A stretch of DNA of 64,000 nt from Alphaproteobacteria bacterium (lineage in GTDB: Bacteria; Pseudomonadota; Alphaproteobacteria; Micropepsales; Micropepsaceae), in the NCBI GenBank assembly GCA_016125165.1, contig WGMH01000001.1:248001-312000 (forward strand). The letters run 5' to 3'. The position numbers were made by a program, and so were the translations under genes. Below the pieces are notes generated by a model that was given only the letters and a program-made list of their open reading frames with translations, ran no database searches and was not told the DNA's origin. The stretch's first letter is position 1; each line of letters starts with the position of its first letter. Shown here one piece after another: positions 52,247 to 61,025 of the stretch.

Positions 52247-53275
52247 ATGAATTTCTCCAGCGACAATGCCTTTGGCGGCAGCCCCGAAATCCTCGCCGCG
52301 CTCACCAGGGCCAATGCCGGTTCCGCGGCTTCTTACGGCGCAGATGCCATCACCGCGCGGCTTGCCGGGAAGCTGTCCGATATCTTCGAGCGCGAGGTGG
52401 CGATTTTTCCGGTTGCCACCGGCACCGCCGCCAATTCGCTGGCGCTGGCCACGCTCTGCCCGCCCCATGGCGGCGTTGTCTGCCACGCCGAAAGTCACAT
52501 CGTCACCGATGAATGCGGCGCGCCGGAATTTTTCTCGGGCGGGGCAAGACTGATCGCGCTGGAAACGCCCGATGCGAAACTCACCGCCGACGCGGTGCGC
52601 GCCAAACTGGCGAAATTCCGCGGCGATGTGCACCAGAACCTGCCTACGGCCCTCAGCCTCACCCAGTCAACCGAACTCGGCACCGTCTATTCATGCGCGC
52701 AGATCGCGGCGCTGTCCGAAATCGCGCGGGGCCGCAACATGCGCGTACACATGGATGGCGCGCGCTTCGCCAATGCGCTCGTGCATCTGGGCTGTTCGCC
52801 TGCCGAGATGACATGGAAGGCCGGTATCGACGTGCTTTCGTTCGGGGCAACCAAGAACGGCGCACTTGGCGCGGAATGCGTGATCTTTTTCGATCCTGCG
52901 TTGGCTGGCGACTTCGCCTATCGGCGCAAGCGCGCAGGCCACCTGTTCTCGAAGATGCGTTTCTTGTCAGCGCAGCTTGAAGCCTATCTCGCAAATGACC
53001 TCTGGCTTTCAAACGCGCGCAAGGCGAACGAACTGGCGCGAATGCTGGCCGATGGTCTTGCGGCGCTGCCAGGCGTCACGCTTGGACATCCGGCGGAAGC
53101 CAATGCCGTGTTTGCCTGGTTGCCCAGGGACATGTGCGCGCACCTGCGCAAGGCTGGCGCAACGTTTTACGATTGGGAACAAGGCAGCGATGGGCGCGTT
53201 CTGGTGCGTCTTGTATGCGCCTTCGCCACGCCCGAAGAGGACGTGGCGAAGTTCATCGCATCTGCTGCGGCTTAG
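52247..53275 (+). CDS. Low-specificity L-threonine aldolase (beta-eliminating lyase family)
   Basis: A 342-residue PLP enzyme that splits threonine or allo-threonine to glycine and acetaldehyde, or acts on a similar beta-hydroxy amino acid. The PLP lysine is in VLSFGATKNGALGAE, PVATGTAANSLAL and CHAESHIVTDECGAPEFF form the cofactor region, and VHMDGARFANAL supplies the ring Asp. The length is normal. It is divergent from the acyltransferase by 96 bp and overlaps the autotransporter stop by four bases at its 3' end. Confidence 0.9.
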   Translation: MNFSSDNAFGGSPEILAALTRANAGSAASYGADAITARLAGKLSDIFEREVAIFPVATGTAANSLALATLCPPHGGVVCHAESHIVTDECGAPEFFSGGARLIALETPDAKLTADAVRAKLAKFRGDVHQNLPTALSLTQSTELGTVYSCAQIAALSEIARGRNMRVHMDGARFANALVHLGCSPAEMTWKAGIDVLSFGATKNGALGAECVIFFDPALAGDFAYRRKRAGHLFSKMRFLSAQLEAYLANDLWLSNARKANELARMLADGLAALPGVTLGHPAEANAVFAWLPRDMCAHLRKAGATFYDWEQGSDGRVLVRLVCAFATPEEDVAKFIASAAA

Positions 53276-56200
53276 ATACGGCCAACGAGCGTGATCGTAC
53301 CGGACTGACTGACAGAGCCGGCGGACGAACGGATGTAATCGTAGTTCAGGCCGATCGACCAGGCATCGGTGGTGACAGCGAGGCTGCCACCGGCAACCAC
53401 ATTGCCCTTGCCCGGATCCGGACCGGTGAGCGTGAACTGCGAAACCGGCGTGACGCTGGCGAACGACGCCTTGATGTCCACGGGATCGGCGAGGAAGTCG
53501 TAGCGGTAGCCGATGCGCGCTTCCGGCTGCAGGAAGAAGTCGCCGAAGTTCAGATCCTGACGCACGCTGGTGCCGACGTAGGCGCGCGCCGAATTGGCAT
53601 AAACGGGATTCACGCGAAGATCGACGCCGGTGCCGCCATTGGTTTCGGTATATCCGTCTTCGCGCATTGTCATGCCGTCGATGCTGAGGAGCGGGATTAT
53701 CGACGTGCCGCCGCTGGCCAGAACCGCGCCGGTCGTGAAGCCGCCCGTAATGAATAGTGAGTTGCGCGTGCTGTCGGCCGTGCGCACCACGGTACCCGCA
53801 TCGATCTTGCGCGTGCCCGTGAGTGTTCCATAGCCGAGATTGGCCTGTGTATCGAAAAACAGCCCCTTGCCGCGCCAGTTCGAGTAAAGCGAGAGCATAT
53901 AGTACTCGCTGTTTGTTTTGGATTGGCGCGGTGCCTTCTCCGTGCTGTCGCCCGAATAGAAGGTTAGCGCGCCACCATACCGGCCATTGCGCGGGTCGCC
54001 GCTATCCAGACCCAGCGCGAAGCCAAAGCCGGTGTTGTGATACATGCCGCCAGGCGAATCCGAACCGTTCAGGCGCTGGGCGAATTCCTGACCCCACAGC
54101 GTCGCGGATCCCGCCTGGTTCGCATACATGCGCAGCGCGCGCTGACGCGCGCCGACGGGACCGCTCGCCTGATCGGTCAACGAAACCACGATCGCGCGGC
54201 TCGCGCCCGTCACATCCGGGGCGAACGCGCCATAGATATTCTTGTAAAGATCGAAACCCTGCGCCTGCGTCAGCGAAACACCGCTAACTGGCAGGCCCGC
54301 TGAGATCACCGCGGCGCCAAGCTCGTCATCCGTGGCCAGCGCATTGTTCACGAAATCGTACAGCTTGTACCCGAACAGATCGGTTTTCACCGTACCGCCA
54401 ACCGTCTGAACGAAGACCTCGTCCTTGCTCTTCGGGGTGAGGTCCAGCACGAGTTGCGAGCGCGTGGTAACCGATCCACAGGATGCGAAGAATGCGATAT
54501 TGTTGCCGCAAATCTGGCCATCAAAGAGAAATGGTACTGCGGATTCAATCGCCGTCTGAACGTTTGCCGGATTCGTTATGGTCAGGTTGCCCATAACGGT
54601 ATCGAACAGAATGAAGCTTGAATCCGAAGCCCCGGCGCCAATGAAACCGCCAAACCCGATGTTGAGAAAATCGGCGGAGGCAAGCTCCATATTGATGCTA
54701 TTCGCCTGTATGAGCGGTTTGCTGGTTCCATTGAATGCTTGCGCAAGCGTAAGTCCGAGCGACGCGCCATTGGCGATGACCATGTCATGGGCAAACAGCG
54801 TGTCTGTCGTATTCAGAATGGCGAGGGTTCCACCCTGATTGACATTGATGTCGAGATTGGTCCCCGCTGTCTCCAGAATCGTGCCCCGAACCGTGCCAAA
54901 ATTGCCGATGGTCAGCGAATCGGTGCCGCCACCGGTAGTGCCGCCGAAGGTAATATTCCCGACAACCGATGCGCGGCTGGATGACGAGGATCCGGACACC
55001 GTGAACGTGTCGTTGCCGATACCGAAAATCACATCGCCAAGCACGATACCGGTGTTCTGAAACGTAACGTCAGAAGTGGTGTTCGACAGATCGACTGCGC
55101 GCGCAAAGATCGCCGATGACGTATCTTCATTGCCCGAAATAATTGCCGAAATCACACCGGTATTGTTGATGTAGTTCAATGTGCCGGACTGATCTCGGAT
55201 GGCCCATGCCTGCAATGTTGCGGCCGTCGAATCCGTTGTCGTGGCGACTGCTGAAATCGTTCCTTGGTTGGTGATGGAGGGCAAGTTCGAGGACTGATCG
55301 ATGCGAATTGCCGTAGCCGTTCCACCCACAGAATTGGTGCCGGCGAATGATGCCGTGATCGTACCGGCGCCAGTTTGTGTGCTGTTCACAATCTCCGGCA
55401 GATCCACAAAGCCCTGCAGCCAGAGCGCCGTTGCATTGTATGCCAGTGGACCGTGTGGATCGCTTGACACCGCCGCGGCGATGCCGCCGGAGTTGAAGAA
55501 GCCATCGGTGAATACGATATTTGCCGAACTCGTGGCGCCCGCGAACACGATGGTGCTGACATTGTAATTCGGGTCGATGGGCGTTGCCGTGATCGTTCCG
55601 CGATTTAGGAAGCTGTACCCCGTCGCACCATATTGGCCGATCGTGATCGACGCAGATGAACTCAGGCCGCCCGCGGCCTGGGAAATCAGCACAGCCTGGC
55701 CAGCACCGGCAACGCGGATGGTGCCACGCGCCGTCGCATCGACAGTACTTGTCGGTCCGTCGTTCAGAATGCCGCCCGTCACATTTGCGCCAAAGGCCAG
55801 GGCCGTTCCAGCTTCAGGGTTGTTGCTGCTGGCGATGCTTGTTGTTCCGAGAGTTTGCAACGTCCCGCTATTGGTGAAGCTGCCAGTCAGCAGGCCGGTC
55901 ATAATGAAGCCTTGGGCGTTCGTGCCCGTGGCGCTGATGGTGCCACTGTTCAGGATATCGCCTGTAACATTGCCAAGCAGGCGAACTGCGGTTGGAGACG
56001 TGATGGCCGTCGTGGTCGTAGTCGAACCCAGCGAAATTGTGCCGGCCAAGGTCAGGTCGCCAACAAGATTGGCGGTTTGCACAGAATAGATACCGTAGCC
56101 ATTGTCGCCGGTGACGCGCAAAACGGACCCGGACTGCAGATTGATGTCACCAGTGAAATCGCCGGTGCCCAACAGCGTGATGCCTGTTTTGAGTGAACCG

Positions 56201-56538
56201 GTTCCGCTCAGATCGATGGTGCCGCTGCTTGTCAGCCCGCCGGTGAAACCAGCATCGAGCTCAATGCCCACGGCACTGGCTTTGTCCTTGTTGGATACAA
56301 GGCCGCTGGAATTGATGGTCACGAAATTGTTCGAGTCCACCGTGATCGCAGGTGTGGTTGAGCTCACCACCACCGAACCTGTCGTATCGATCGTCAGATC
56401 GCCCGTGGTTGAGGTCTTCTGGTTTGTGGTCTGTTTGTCGGTGATGGTTGTGGGTCCGGCGGCATAGGCGGGCCCCGCGAGCAACGCAACGGTGGCGGCT
56501 GTCAGCATTAATGCGCGCTTGTACAAGGCGAACCTCAC
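53272..56538 (-). CDS. Autotransporter (type Va) with beta-helix passenger
   Basis: A protein of 1088 residues. A signal peptide (FALYKRALMLTAATVALLAGPAYA) leads to a Ser/Thr/Asn-rich passenger with many repeats of the type NSGTI or NQGTI, a beta-helix pattern. From about residue 830 (LWGQEFAQRLNGSDSPGG) a beta-barrel translocator follows, with alternating strands such as FGFALGLDSGDPRNGRYGG. The last residues GTITLVGRI lack the C-terminal Phe/Trp usual in outer-membrane barrels. I prefer the GTG at 56538; the ATG at 56601 adds 21 residues that do not fit a signal peptide. Its function (adhesin or other surface protein) is not known. Confidence 0.8.
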   Translation of the reverse strand: MRFALYKRALMLTAATVALLAGPAYAAGPTTITDKQTTNQKTSTTGDLTIDTTGSVVVSSTTPAITVDSNNFVTINSSGLVSNKDKASAVGIELDAGFTGGLTSSGTIDLSGTGSLKTGITLLGTGDFTGDINLQSGSVLRVTGDNGYGIYSVQTANLVGDLTLAGTISLGSTTTTTAITSPTAVRLLGNVTGDILNSGTISATGTNAQGFIMTGLLTGSFTNSGTLQTLGTTSIASSNNPEAGTALAFGANVTGGILNDGPTSTVDATARGTIRVAGAGQAVLISQAAGGLSSSASITIGQYGATGYSFLNRGTITATPIDPNYNVSTIVFAGATSSANIVFTDGFFNSGGIAAAVSSDPHGPLAYNATALWLQGFVDLPEIVNSTQTGAGTITASFAGTNSVGGTATAIRIDQSSNLPSITNQGTISAVATTTDSTAATLQAWAIRDQSGTLNYINNTGVISAIISGNEDTSSAIFARAVDLSNTTSDVTFQNTGIVLGDVIFGIGNDTFTVSGSSSSSRASVVGNITFGGTTGGGTDSLTIGNFGTVRGTILETAGTNLDINVNQGGTLAILNTTDTLFAHDMVIANGASLGLTLAQAFNGTSKPLIQANSINMELASADFLNIGFGGFIGAGASDSSFILFDTVMGNLTITNPANVQTAIESAVPFLFDGQICGNNIAFFASCGSVTTRSQLVLDLTPKSKDEVFVQTVGGTVKTDLFGYKLYDFVNNALATDDELGAAVISAGLPVSGVSLTQAQGFDLYKNIYGAFAPDVTGASRAIVVSLTDQASGPVGARQRALRMYANQAGSATLWGQEFAQRLNGSDSPGGMYHNTGFGFALGLDSGDPRNGRYGGALTFYSGDSTEKAPRQSKTNSEYYMLSLYSNWRGKGLFFDTQANLGYGTLTGTRKIDAGTVVRTADSTRNSLFITGGFTTGAVLASGGTSIIPLLSIDGMTMREDGYTETNGGTGVDLRVNPVYANSARAYVGTSVRQDLNFGDFFLQPEARIGYRYDFLADPVDIKASFASVTPVSQFTLTGPDPGKGNVVAGGSLAVTTDAWSIGLNYDYIRSSAGSVSQSGTITLVGRI

Positions 56539-56740
56539 TGTTTTGGACCGGGAAAACGGGGCAGCGCCAAGCCATGGGCCCTGCCAGCATGCCCTACCCA
56601 TTGGATATCAACGCTTCGGGTGCGCGGCAGCCAGACCCCAGACCAACCCCGGAAAAGGGCGCCACGCGGGGCGCAACATACCCAATTCCCAAGCGAAAAG
56701 GCTAGCCGGAACAATGGCACCAACCGCAAATTTCCGTTCT

Positions 56741-56755
56741 TTAATCGACTGTTAG
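56741..56755 (+). promoter_or_regulatory. CtrA-like half-matched site TTAA-N7-TTAG
   Basis: The sequence TTAA (56741-56744), seven bases, TTAG (56752-56755) is one base from the CtrA consensus TTAA-N7-TTAA. It lies 62 bases upstream of the pentapeptide-repeat gene start, a usual distance for an activator. A single mismatched hit in a short intergenic region may be chance. Confidence 0.25.
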
Positions 56756-56816
56756 CGGGTTCCCCCAACAATACCCACTCTGCGGGAACGTCCACCACTT
56801 TCTGCCGGATACCTTA

Positions 56817-58109
56817 ATGTCGCCGAACCCACGTTTGAGCTTTTCCAAGCTGACGCAAAAACAGGCCTCCGCTGCGGCGGCCCGTCACGAAATGCTCTAT
56901 GCCGGGCGCATGGGCGGGGCGCGGGCGGTTTTCGCCTTTTGCGACCTCTCGGGGCTGGATCTGTCCGGCCGCAATCTGGCCGATGCCGATTTCACGGGCG
57001 CCATTCTGGAAGAAACCAATCTGGCCGGGGCCCGCCTCGAATCAGCCAGCTTCTTCGGCGCCGATCTTCGGCGGGCCAATCTGGCCAGCGCCAGCCTGCG
57101 CCGTTCGGACATGCGCGGGGTCTGCCTGCGCGGCGCCAATCTCATTGGTGCGGACCTGTATGAAGCCGATCTGCGCGAGGGCACCATCGCCGAGAAAGAC
57201 CGCTTCGGAAATCTGCGTGTGCTGCAGCATGATGTCGGCCCTTCGGAGATGCCAGCGGCGCTGCTCAATTCCGCGAATCTCGAACGGGCCAAGCTCACGG
57301 GCGCCATGGCAATCCAGGCCGATTTCACCGACGCCATCATGAAGGATTGCAAGCTCACGCGCGCCAATCTGCGCCAGGCCAAGATGCAGGGGGCCAATCT
57401 GGAACGTGCCGATCTCACCGGCTGCAACATGTCGGGCGCCGATCTGTCTGGGGCGATCCTCGTGGGCGCGCGCATGTCGCGCACCGTGCTGGATGGCGCC
57501 AATCTCGCCAACGCTCTGACCGATGCCCCCATCGCCAACGACGCGACGAAATCGGCCTCGCAGGAAGCGCTCCTAGAAGCCCATTCGCTGTGGGCAGAAA
57601 CCGATGGCCGCGAAGGCAAGCCCGCCGATTTCACCGGCGCGGATCTGCGTGGCATCCCCTCGCTTGCACATCGCGCGCTCACCGCGCTCATTGCGCCCGG
57701 CGCGGTTCTCTACGGCCTCAATCTGGAAGGGGCATCGCTTCAGGGCAGCAATCTGGCGGGCGCGGATTTGCGGTCGGCGCGGCTTGCGGGCGCGGATTTG
57801 CGTGGTGTCAATCTGAGTGGCGCCAAGCTCAACAATGCCGACTTGCGCGATGTGAAACTGGGTCCATTGCTGATCTCCGATGCCCGTCTGCTGCCCGCGC
57901 GGCTCGATGGCGCGCAGGCCCGCTATGCCGATTTCCGTGGTGCGGATCTGCGCCGCGCGCGATTGAACGAAGCCGATCTGGCATATGCCAATCTGTCGGA
58001 TACCGATTTGCGCGATGCCGATGTTGCGAGCGCGATATTTGTCGGCGCGAAATTGCCGCCGATGCTCGCAGAGCATTACGCAAACCTGCCGATGGCCGCC
58101 ACCGCCTGA
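56817..58109 (+). CDS. Pentapeptide-repeat protein
   Basis: A 430-residue protein composed mostly of A(D/N)LxX pentapeptide repeats (GADLRRANLASASL, GADLSGAILVGA, GADLRGVNLSGAKL), which fold into a right-handed quadrilateral beta-helix. The first about 45 residues and a central stretch of about 50 (250-300, DATKSASQEALLEAHSLW then GREGKPADF) are not repeats and split the helix into two blocks. There is no signal peptide, so it is cytoplasmic or membrane-associated. Some relatives mimic DNA and protect gyrase, but most have unknown roles. The ATG follows TACCTTA without a strong Shine-Dalgarno sequence. Confidence 0.88.
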   Translation: MSPNPRLSFSKLTQKQASAAAARHEMLYAGRMGGARAVFAFCDLSGLDLSGRNLADADFTGAILEETNLAGARLESASFFGADLRRANLASASLRRSDMRGVCLRGANLIGADLYEADLREGTIAEKDRFGNLRVLQHDVGPSEMPAALLNSANLERAKLTGAMAIQADFTDAIMKDCKLTRANLRQAKMQGANLERADLTGCNMSGADLSGAILVGARMSRTVLDGANLANALTDAPIANDATKSASQEALLEAHSLWAETDGREGKPADFTGADLRGIPSLAHRALTALIAPGAVLYGLNLEGASLQGSNLAGADLRSARLAGADLRGVNLSGAKLNNADLRDVKLGPLLISDARLLPARLDGAQARYADFRGADLRRARLNEADLAYANLSDTDLRDADVASAIFVGAKLPPMLAEHYANLPMAATA

Positions 58110-58122
58110 TCCAGGGCCGCTG

Positions 58123-59058
58123 TCAGGCTTCTTCGGGTGCAGCCGCTGCGGCGGCGATCTCCGGTGTTTTCGAACGGATGAATTGCCCCAGCCGCGAAAG
58201 CGAAATGCGCGCTTCGGGCACATAACTGCTTGCCTGAAAGACGTGCTGCATCCCGTCATAGATTTCCACGCTCACCGGCACACCGGCTTCCGCCGCACGG
58301 TCGCCAAGGCGGCTGGCATCGTCGCGCAGAAGCTCAAGGCTTCCCGCATGCACCATGATGGGGGGAAAGTCGTGAAAATTGGCGAACACCGGCGATGCGT
58401 AAGGATCGGCCGGGCTCGTCTTTTTCAGATAACTCCGTGCACTGACGAACAGCAACTCCCAGTTCAGCGCCGCGTCGTTACGCGCGTTCTGCAGCATCGA
58501 CCATCCCGAGAGCGAAAGATCGGCCCAGGGGCTCATCGCCACGCCGGCCGCGGGCATGGGAAGTCCGGCATTGCGGATGGCCAGCAGGCACGAGAACACC
58601 AGCCCGCCCCCGGCGCCGTCGCCCGCCAGAACGATGCTCTTGGGTGCAACCTTGCGGTTCAGAAGATGGCGATAGGCATCGATGCCGTCGCGCAGCGCTG
58701 CCGGAAATGCAAATTCCGGTGCGAGCCGGTAGCTCGGCACAAAAGCCACCGCCTGTGAGGCCTGGCACAATCGCGCCACCAGCGGGCGATGGGTTTCCGG
58801 CGAACCGGAGACATAGCCGCCGCCATGAAAATAGAGGATGAGCCGGTGCGAACTGGAAGCATCGGCACGTACCCATTCGCCCTTGATGGGGCCCACCTGT
58901 GCCGGTTCAAACGTGGCATCGGGCAGGATCTGGCCGAAGCGGCCGGTGAGATAATTGTACTGCCGCCGAAGCTCGCCCGTGTCGGTGTCCAGACCGGCTG
59001 TCTTGGGCCGGGCAATACGCTGCAGGCGGGAAAGCAGGGCGCTCTGCCAGGAAGGCAT
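58123..59058 (-). CDS. HSL-family alpha/beta hydrolase with Ser-to-Gly nucleophile
   Basis: A 311-residue alpha/beta-hydrolase of the hormone-sensitive-lipase group. The oxyanion HGGG is in LYFHGGGYVSGSPE. The nucleophile elbow that should read GDSAGG instead reads GDGAGG: residue 148 is Gly, encoded GGC at 58615-58617, one base from the Ser codon AGC. Asp (SPADPYASP) and His (GMQHVF) of the triad remain. If correct, it has no ordinary esterase activity and may have become a binding or regulatory protein. The ATG at 59058 is preferred because the upstream frame runs through a terminator hairpin. Confidence 0.85.
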   Translation of the reverse strand: MPSWQSALLSRLQRIARPKTAGLDTDTGELRRQYNYLTGRFGQILPDATFEPAQVGPIKGEWVRADASSSHRLILYFHGGGYVSGSPETHRPLVARLCQASQAVAFVPSYRLAPEFAFPAALRDGIDAYRHLLNRKVAPKSIVLAGDGAGGGLVFSCLLAIRNAGLPMPAAGVAMSPWADLSLSGWSMLQNARNDAALNWELLFVSARSYLKKTSPADPYASPVFANFHDFPPIMVHAGSLELLRDDASRLGDRAAEAGVPVSVEIYDGMQHVFQASSYVPEARISLSRLGQFIRSKTPEIAAAAAAPEEA

Positions 59059-59123
59059 TGGCGGGTACCACGGCAAATTGGATGACGGTGCAATCAGTAT
59101 ACGCCCCAATCGCCGGTACCTAG

Positions 59124-59159
59124 CAAAAACGAAAAGGCCGGGCATTTCTGCCCGGCCTT
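59124..59159 (-). terminator. Rho-independent terminator of the hsp20 gene
   Basis: The stem AAGGCCGGGCA (59134-59144) pairs perfectly with TGCCCGGCCTT (59149-59159) around a four-base loop. On the minus strand it is followed by the T-rich tract TTTTCGTTTTT. It lies 26 bases downstream of the hsp20 stop. Confidence 0.88.
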
Positions 59160-59184
59160 CCCGCGAATGCTGCCTATGGGGGGC

Positions 59185-59649
59185 TTAGGCCGCTTTCGCT
59201 TCTGCTTCGATCGTTTTCAGATCGGGCGCGCTGCCATTGATGGCGATACGGCGCGGCTTTTTCTCTTCGGGAACAACGCGCTCCAGATCGATGTGGAGCA
59301 GGCCATTCTCAAGCCTGGCGCCACGCACTTCCACGTTCTCTGCAAGCTGGAAGCGGCGGTCGAACGCGCGGCCCGCGATGCCCTGATAGAGATAGCCGGC
59401 CTTTTCGTTGCGCTGTGTTTCGTCCTGCTTGCCCAGAACGGAAAGCACGCCATCGCGCACTTCAACGCTCAAATCCTTTTCGGCGAAGCCGGCGACCGCA
59501 ATGGTGATGCGGTACTTGTTCTCGTCGGTACGCTCGATGTTGTAGGGCGGATAGGCCGGAACGCTGTCGGTCACCTGATCCAGCATATTGGCCAGACGGT
59601 CAAAGCCGACGGTCGAACGGAAGAGGGGAGAAAAATCGAATCCACGCAT
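59185..59649 (-). CDS. Small heat shock protein, Hsp20/IbpA family
   Basis: A 154-residue alpha-crystallin-domain chaperone that holds unfolding proteins. The sequence [22 protein letters not shown] and [18 protein letters not shown] lead into the alpha-crystallin domain; [17 protein letters not shown] and [18 protein letters not shown] are typical of IbpA. The ATG at 59649 follows AAGGAGG eight bases upstream. The 5' leader and upstream DNA carry heat-shock-type signals (see the promoter entry). A strong terminator follows. It stands alone as a single-gene unit. Confidence 0.95.
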   Translation of the reverse strand: MRGFDFSPLFRSTVGFDRLANMLDQVTDSVPAYPPYNIERTDENKYRITIAVAGFAEKDLSVEVRDGVLSVLGKQDETQRNEKAGYLYQGIAGRAFDRRFQLAENVEVRGARLENGLLHIDLERVVPEEKKPRRIAINGSAPDLKTIEAEAKAA

Positions 59650-59748
59650 GGTCACAACCTCCTTGAAGCGATGTGTCTTGGACCCGCCTCATCGGAGGCC
59701 GGGCCACGGTTTCCGCGGCAGCCCAACTGGCCCTGCCGCTCAATTGAG

Positions 59749-59789
59749 ATGGGAAAGGCATCTGGCAGCTTCAAGGGGTGAGTGCCAGA
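59749..59789 (-). promoter_or_regulatory. Candidate sigma-32 promoter with CIRCE-like inverted repeat
   Basis: On the minus strand CTTGAA (59770-59775) and TCCCAT (59749-59754) are 15 bp apart, close to the RpoH consensus. The inverted repeat TCTGGCA-N15-TGCCAGA (59761-59789) surrounds the -35; with CACTC next to the left arm it resembles a degenerate HrcA/CIRCE site. The leader of about 90 bases ends TCGCT-TCA-AGGA before the ATG, reminiscent of a ROSE RNA thermometer. All three assignments are tentative. Confidence 0.5.
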
Positions 59790-59828
59790 TTTTTTGATAT
59801 CCCGTAACCTATTGAAATTAATAGATAA

Positions 59829-60878
59829 CTACAGGGAGAAGCTGGACAAATTCTCGGTCGAATGGGCGCTCACATTCGCAAGCACCTGCCGCGCCTTGGG
59901 GTCCGTGGTGTCCTTCAACGTCCGCTCCAGGGCCAGTCGGTGGCACATCCGGACGGCAAAGCCGGGCTCGCAAGGAACGTCAGGCGGCACCCCGACGCCC
60001 TCCCAGTCCCGTCCATCCGTCTTTCCCTTCACCACGAAAATCTGGAATTCGAAAGGCAACTTGAACGTCTCCCCAATATGGGCGCCACCCTTGGTGCGCT
60101 GGCCCACCAGTGTCGCGCCGCGCAATTGCTGCAGCTTGATGCTGAGCGCTTCGCCTGCCGAAAATGTCGTTCCCGAGATGGCAACGTAGATGGGCCGCTG
60201 TTCGCCGTAGCGTGGTCCTTCCACTATTGAAAGCGTGCGGGTGACTTCCGGCGGCTCCCGCCGGAAGGTGGCACGGCCCAATTCAATGTCCCCCTTCACG
60301 AAATAACTGATGAAGTAAGCGAGCGTATCGCTGCCGCCGCCATGATTGATGGTGAGATCTAGCACCAGTGCGGAGGTATCGCGGATCATTTCCATCGCGG
60401 CGGCATAGCGCGCGATGAACGACGTTGGCGGGCTGGGGAAATGCGTCACCTTCAGAAGCCCGATATTGCCTGGAAGCCTCGCGGCGGTCTGCACGCCAAA
60501 GCCGGTGAAACGCGGATGAAGATCGTCTTCCGCAATCACCTCCGGTGCATCGGCGGTCGGAAGCTTGGGATCGTAGAAAACATCCATGTGCAGATCGTTG
60601 GTCTGCGCGCGCAGTTCGTCAGTGAGTGCCGCTGCGAAGCCACGCGGTGATGTCTGGTTTGCATATTTGCCCGCCGCCAGGTTGGCGAGCAGCGTGTCGG
60701 CCAGCCGGTTGGCCTCCGCCTCATCGATATATTCGCGGCGAATGATGTCCGCCGCTGCCTTCACAATGGCGGCCGCATCGAAAGGCGCCGCCAAGCCTGC
60801 TGCGCCTTGCACCGGCATGATCCCGGCGATGGCCGCCGCGCCCGTCAGTGACAATGCTGTTCTGCGATCGATCTGCAT
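59829..60878 (-). CDS. S41 family peptidase, exported
   Basis: A 349-residue serine protease of the C-terminal-processing/IRBP-like S41 family. The N-terminus MQIDRRTALSLTGAAAIAG is a Tat-type signal (RRTAL). The catalytic Ser is in AISGTTFSAGEALS, and LVLDLTINHGGGSDTL is the conserved core. No PDZ domain is obvious. I chose ATG 60878; the open frame extends 33 codons further but into the operator region. It is divergent from blaI with a perfect operator 24 bases upstream, so BlaI probably represses it. The substrate is unknown. Confidence 0.85.
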   Translation of the reverse strand: MQIDRRTALSLTGAAAIAGIMPVQGAAGLAAPFDAAAIVKAAADIIRREYIDEAEANRLADTLLANLAAGKYANQTSPRGFAAALTDELRAQTNDLHMDVFYDPKLPTADAPEVIAEDDLHPRFTGFGVQTAARLPGNIGLLKVTHFPSPPTSFIARYAAAMEMIRDTSALVLDLTINHGGGSDTLAYFISYFVKGDIELGRATFRREPPEVTRTLSIVEGPRYGEQRPIYVAISGTTFSAGEALSIKLQQLRGATLVGQRTKGGAHIGETFKLPFEFQIFVVKGKTDGRDWEGVGVPPDVPCEPGFAVRMCHRLALERTLKDTTDPKARQVLANVSAHSTENLSSFSL

Positions 60879-60901
60879 GGTTCCACTCCCTTGTTTCCGG
60901 A

Positions 60902-60921
60902 AGTGGTAAAATATTACCACT
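60902..60921. promoter_or_regulatory. BlaI-type operator O1 (perfect palindrome)
   Basis: AGTGGTAA-AATA-TTACCACT is a perfect 8-bp inverted repeat, 24 bases upstream of the S41 peptidase start. It sits where a repressor would cover the promoter of that gene. Confidence 0.7.
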
Positions 60922-60987
60922 CTTACACTCCAGTGCGGCATGCGCATGGGCTTCATGCGGTTTGCGCATTTGCACACTCCGCTCGAT

Positions 60988-61007
60988 AGTGGTAAAAATT
61001 TCCCAGA
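60988..61007. promoter_or_regulatory. BlaI-type operator O2 (degenerate)
   Basis: AGTGGTAA is repeated exactly, followed by AAAT and TTCCCAGA, which matches the second arm at five of eight positions. It lies 19 bases upstream of the blaI ATG. Together with O1 it fits two-sided control of the divergent pair, with blaI repressing itself more weakly. Confidence 0.55.
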
Positions 61008-61025
61008 TAACCGGATGGCGCATCA

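Noticed and set aside
56539-56601. Longer autotransporter start at ATG 56601
   Set aside because: It would put MGRACWQGPWLGAAPFSR before the signal peptide, which would then be internal. The GTG at 56538 gives a normal signal peptide.
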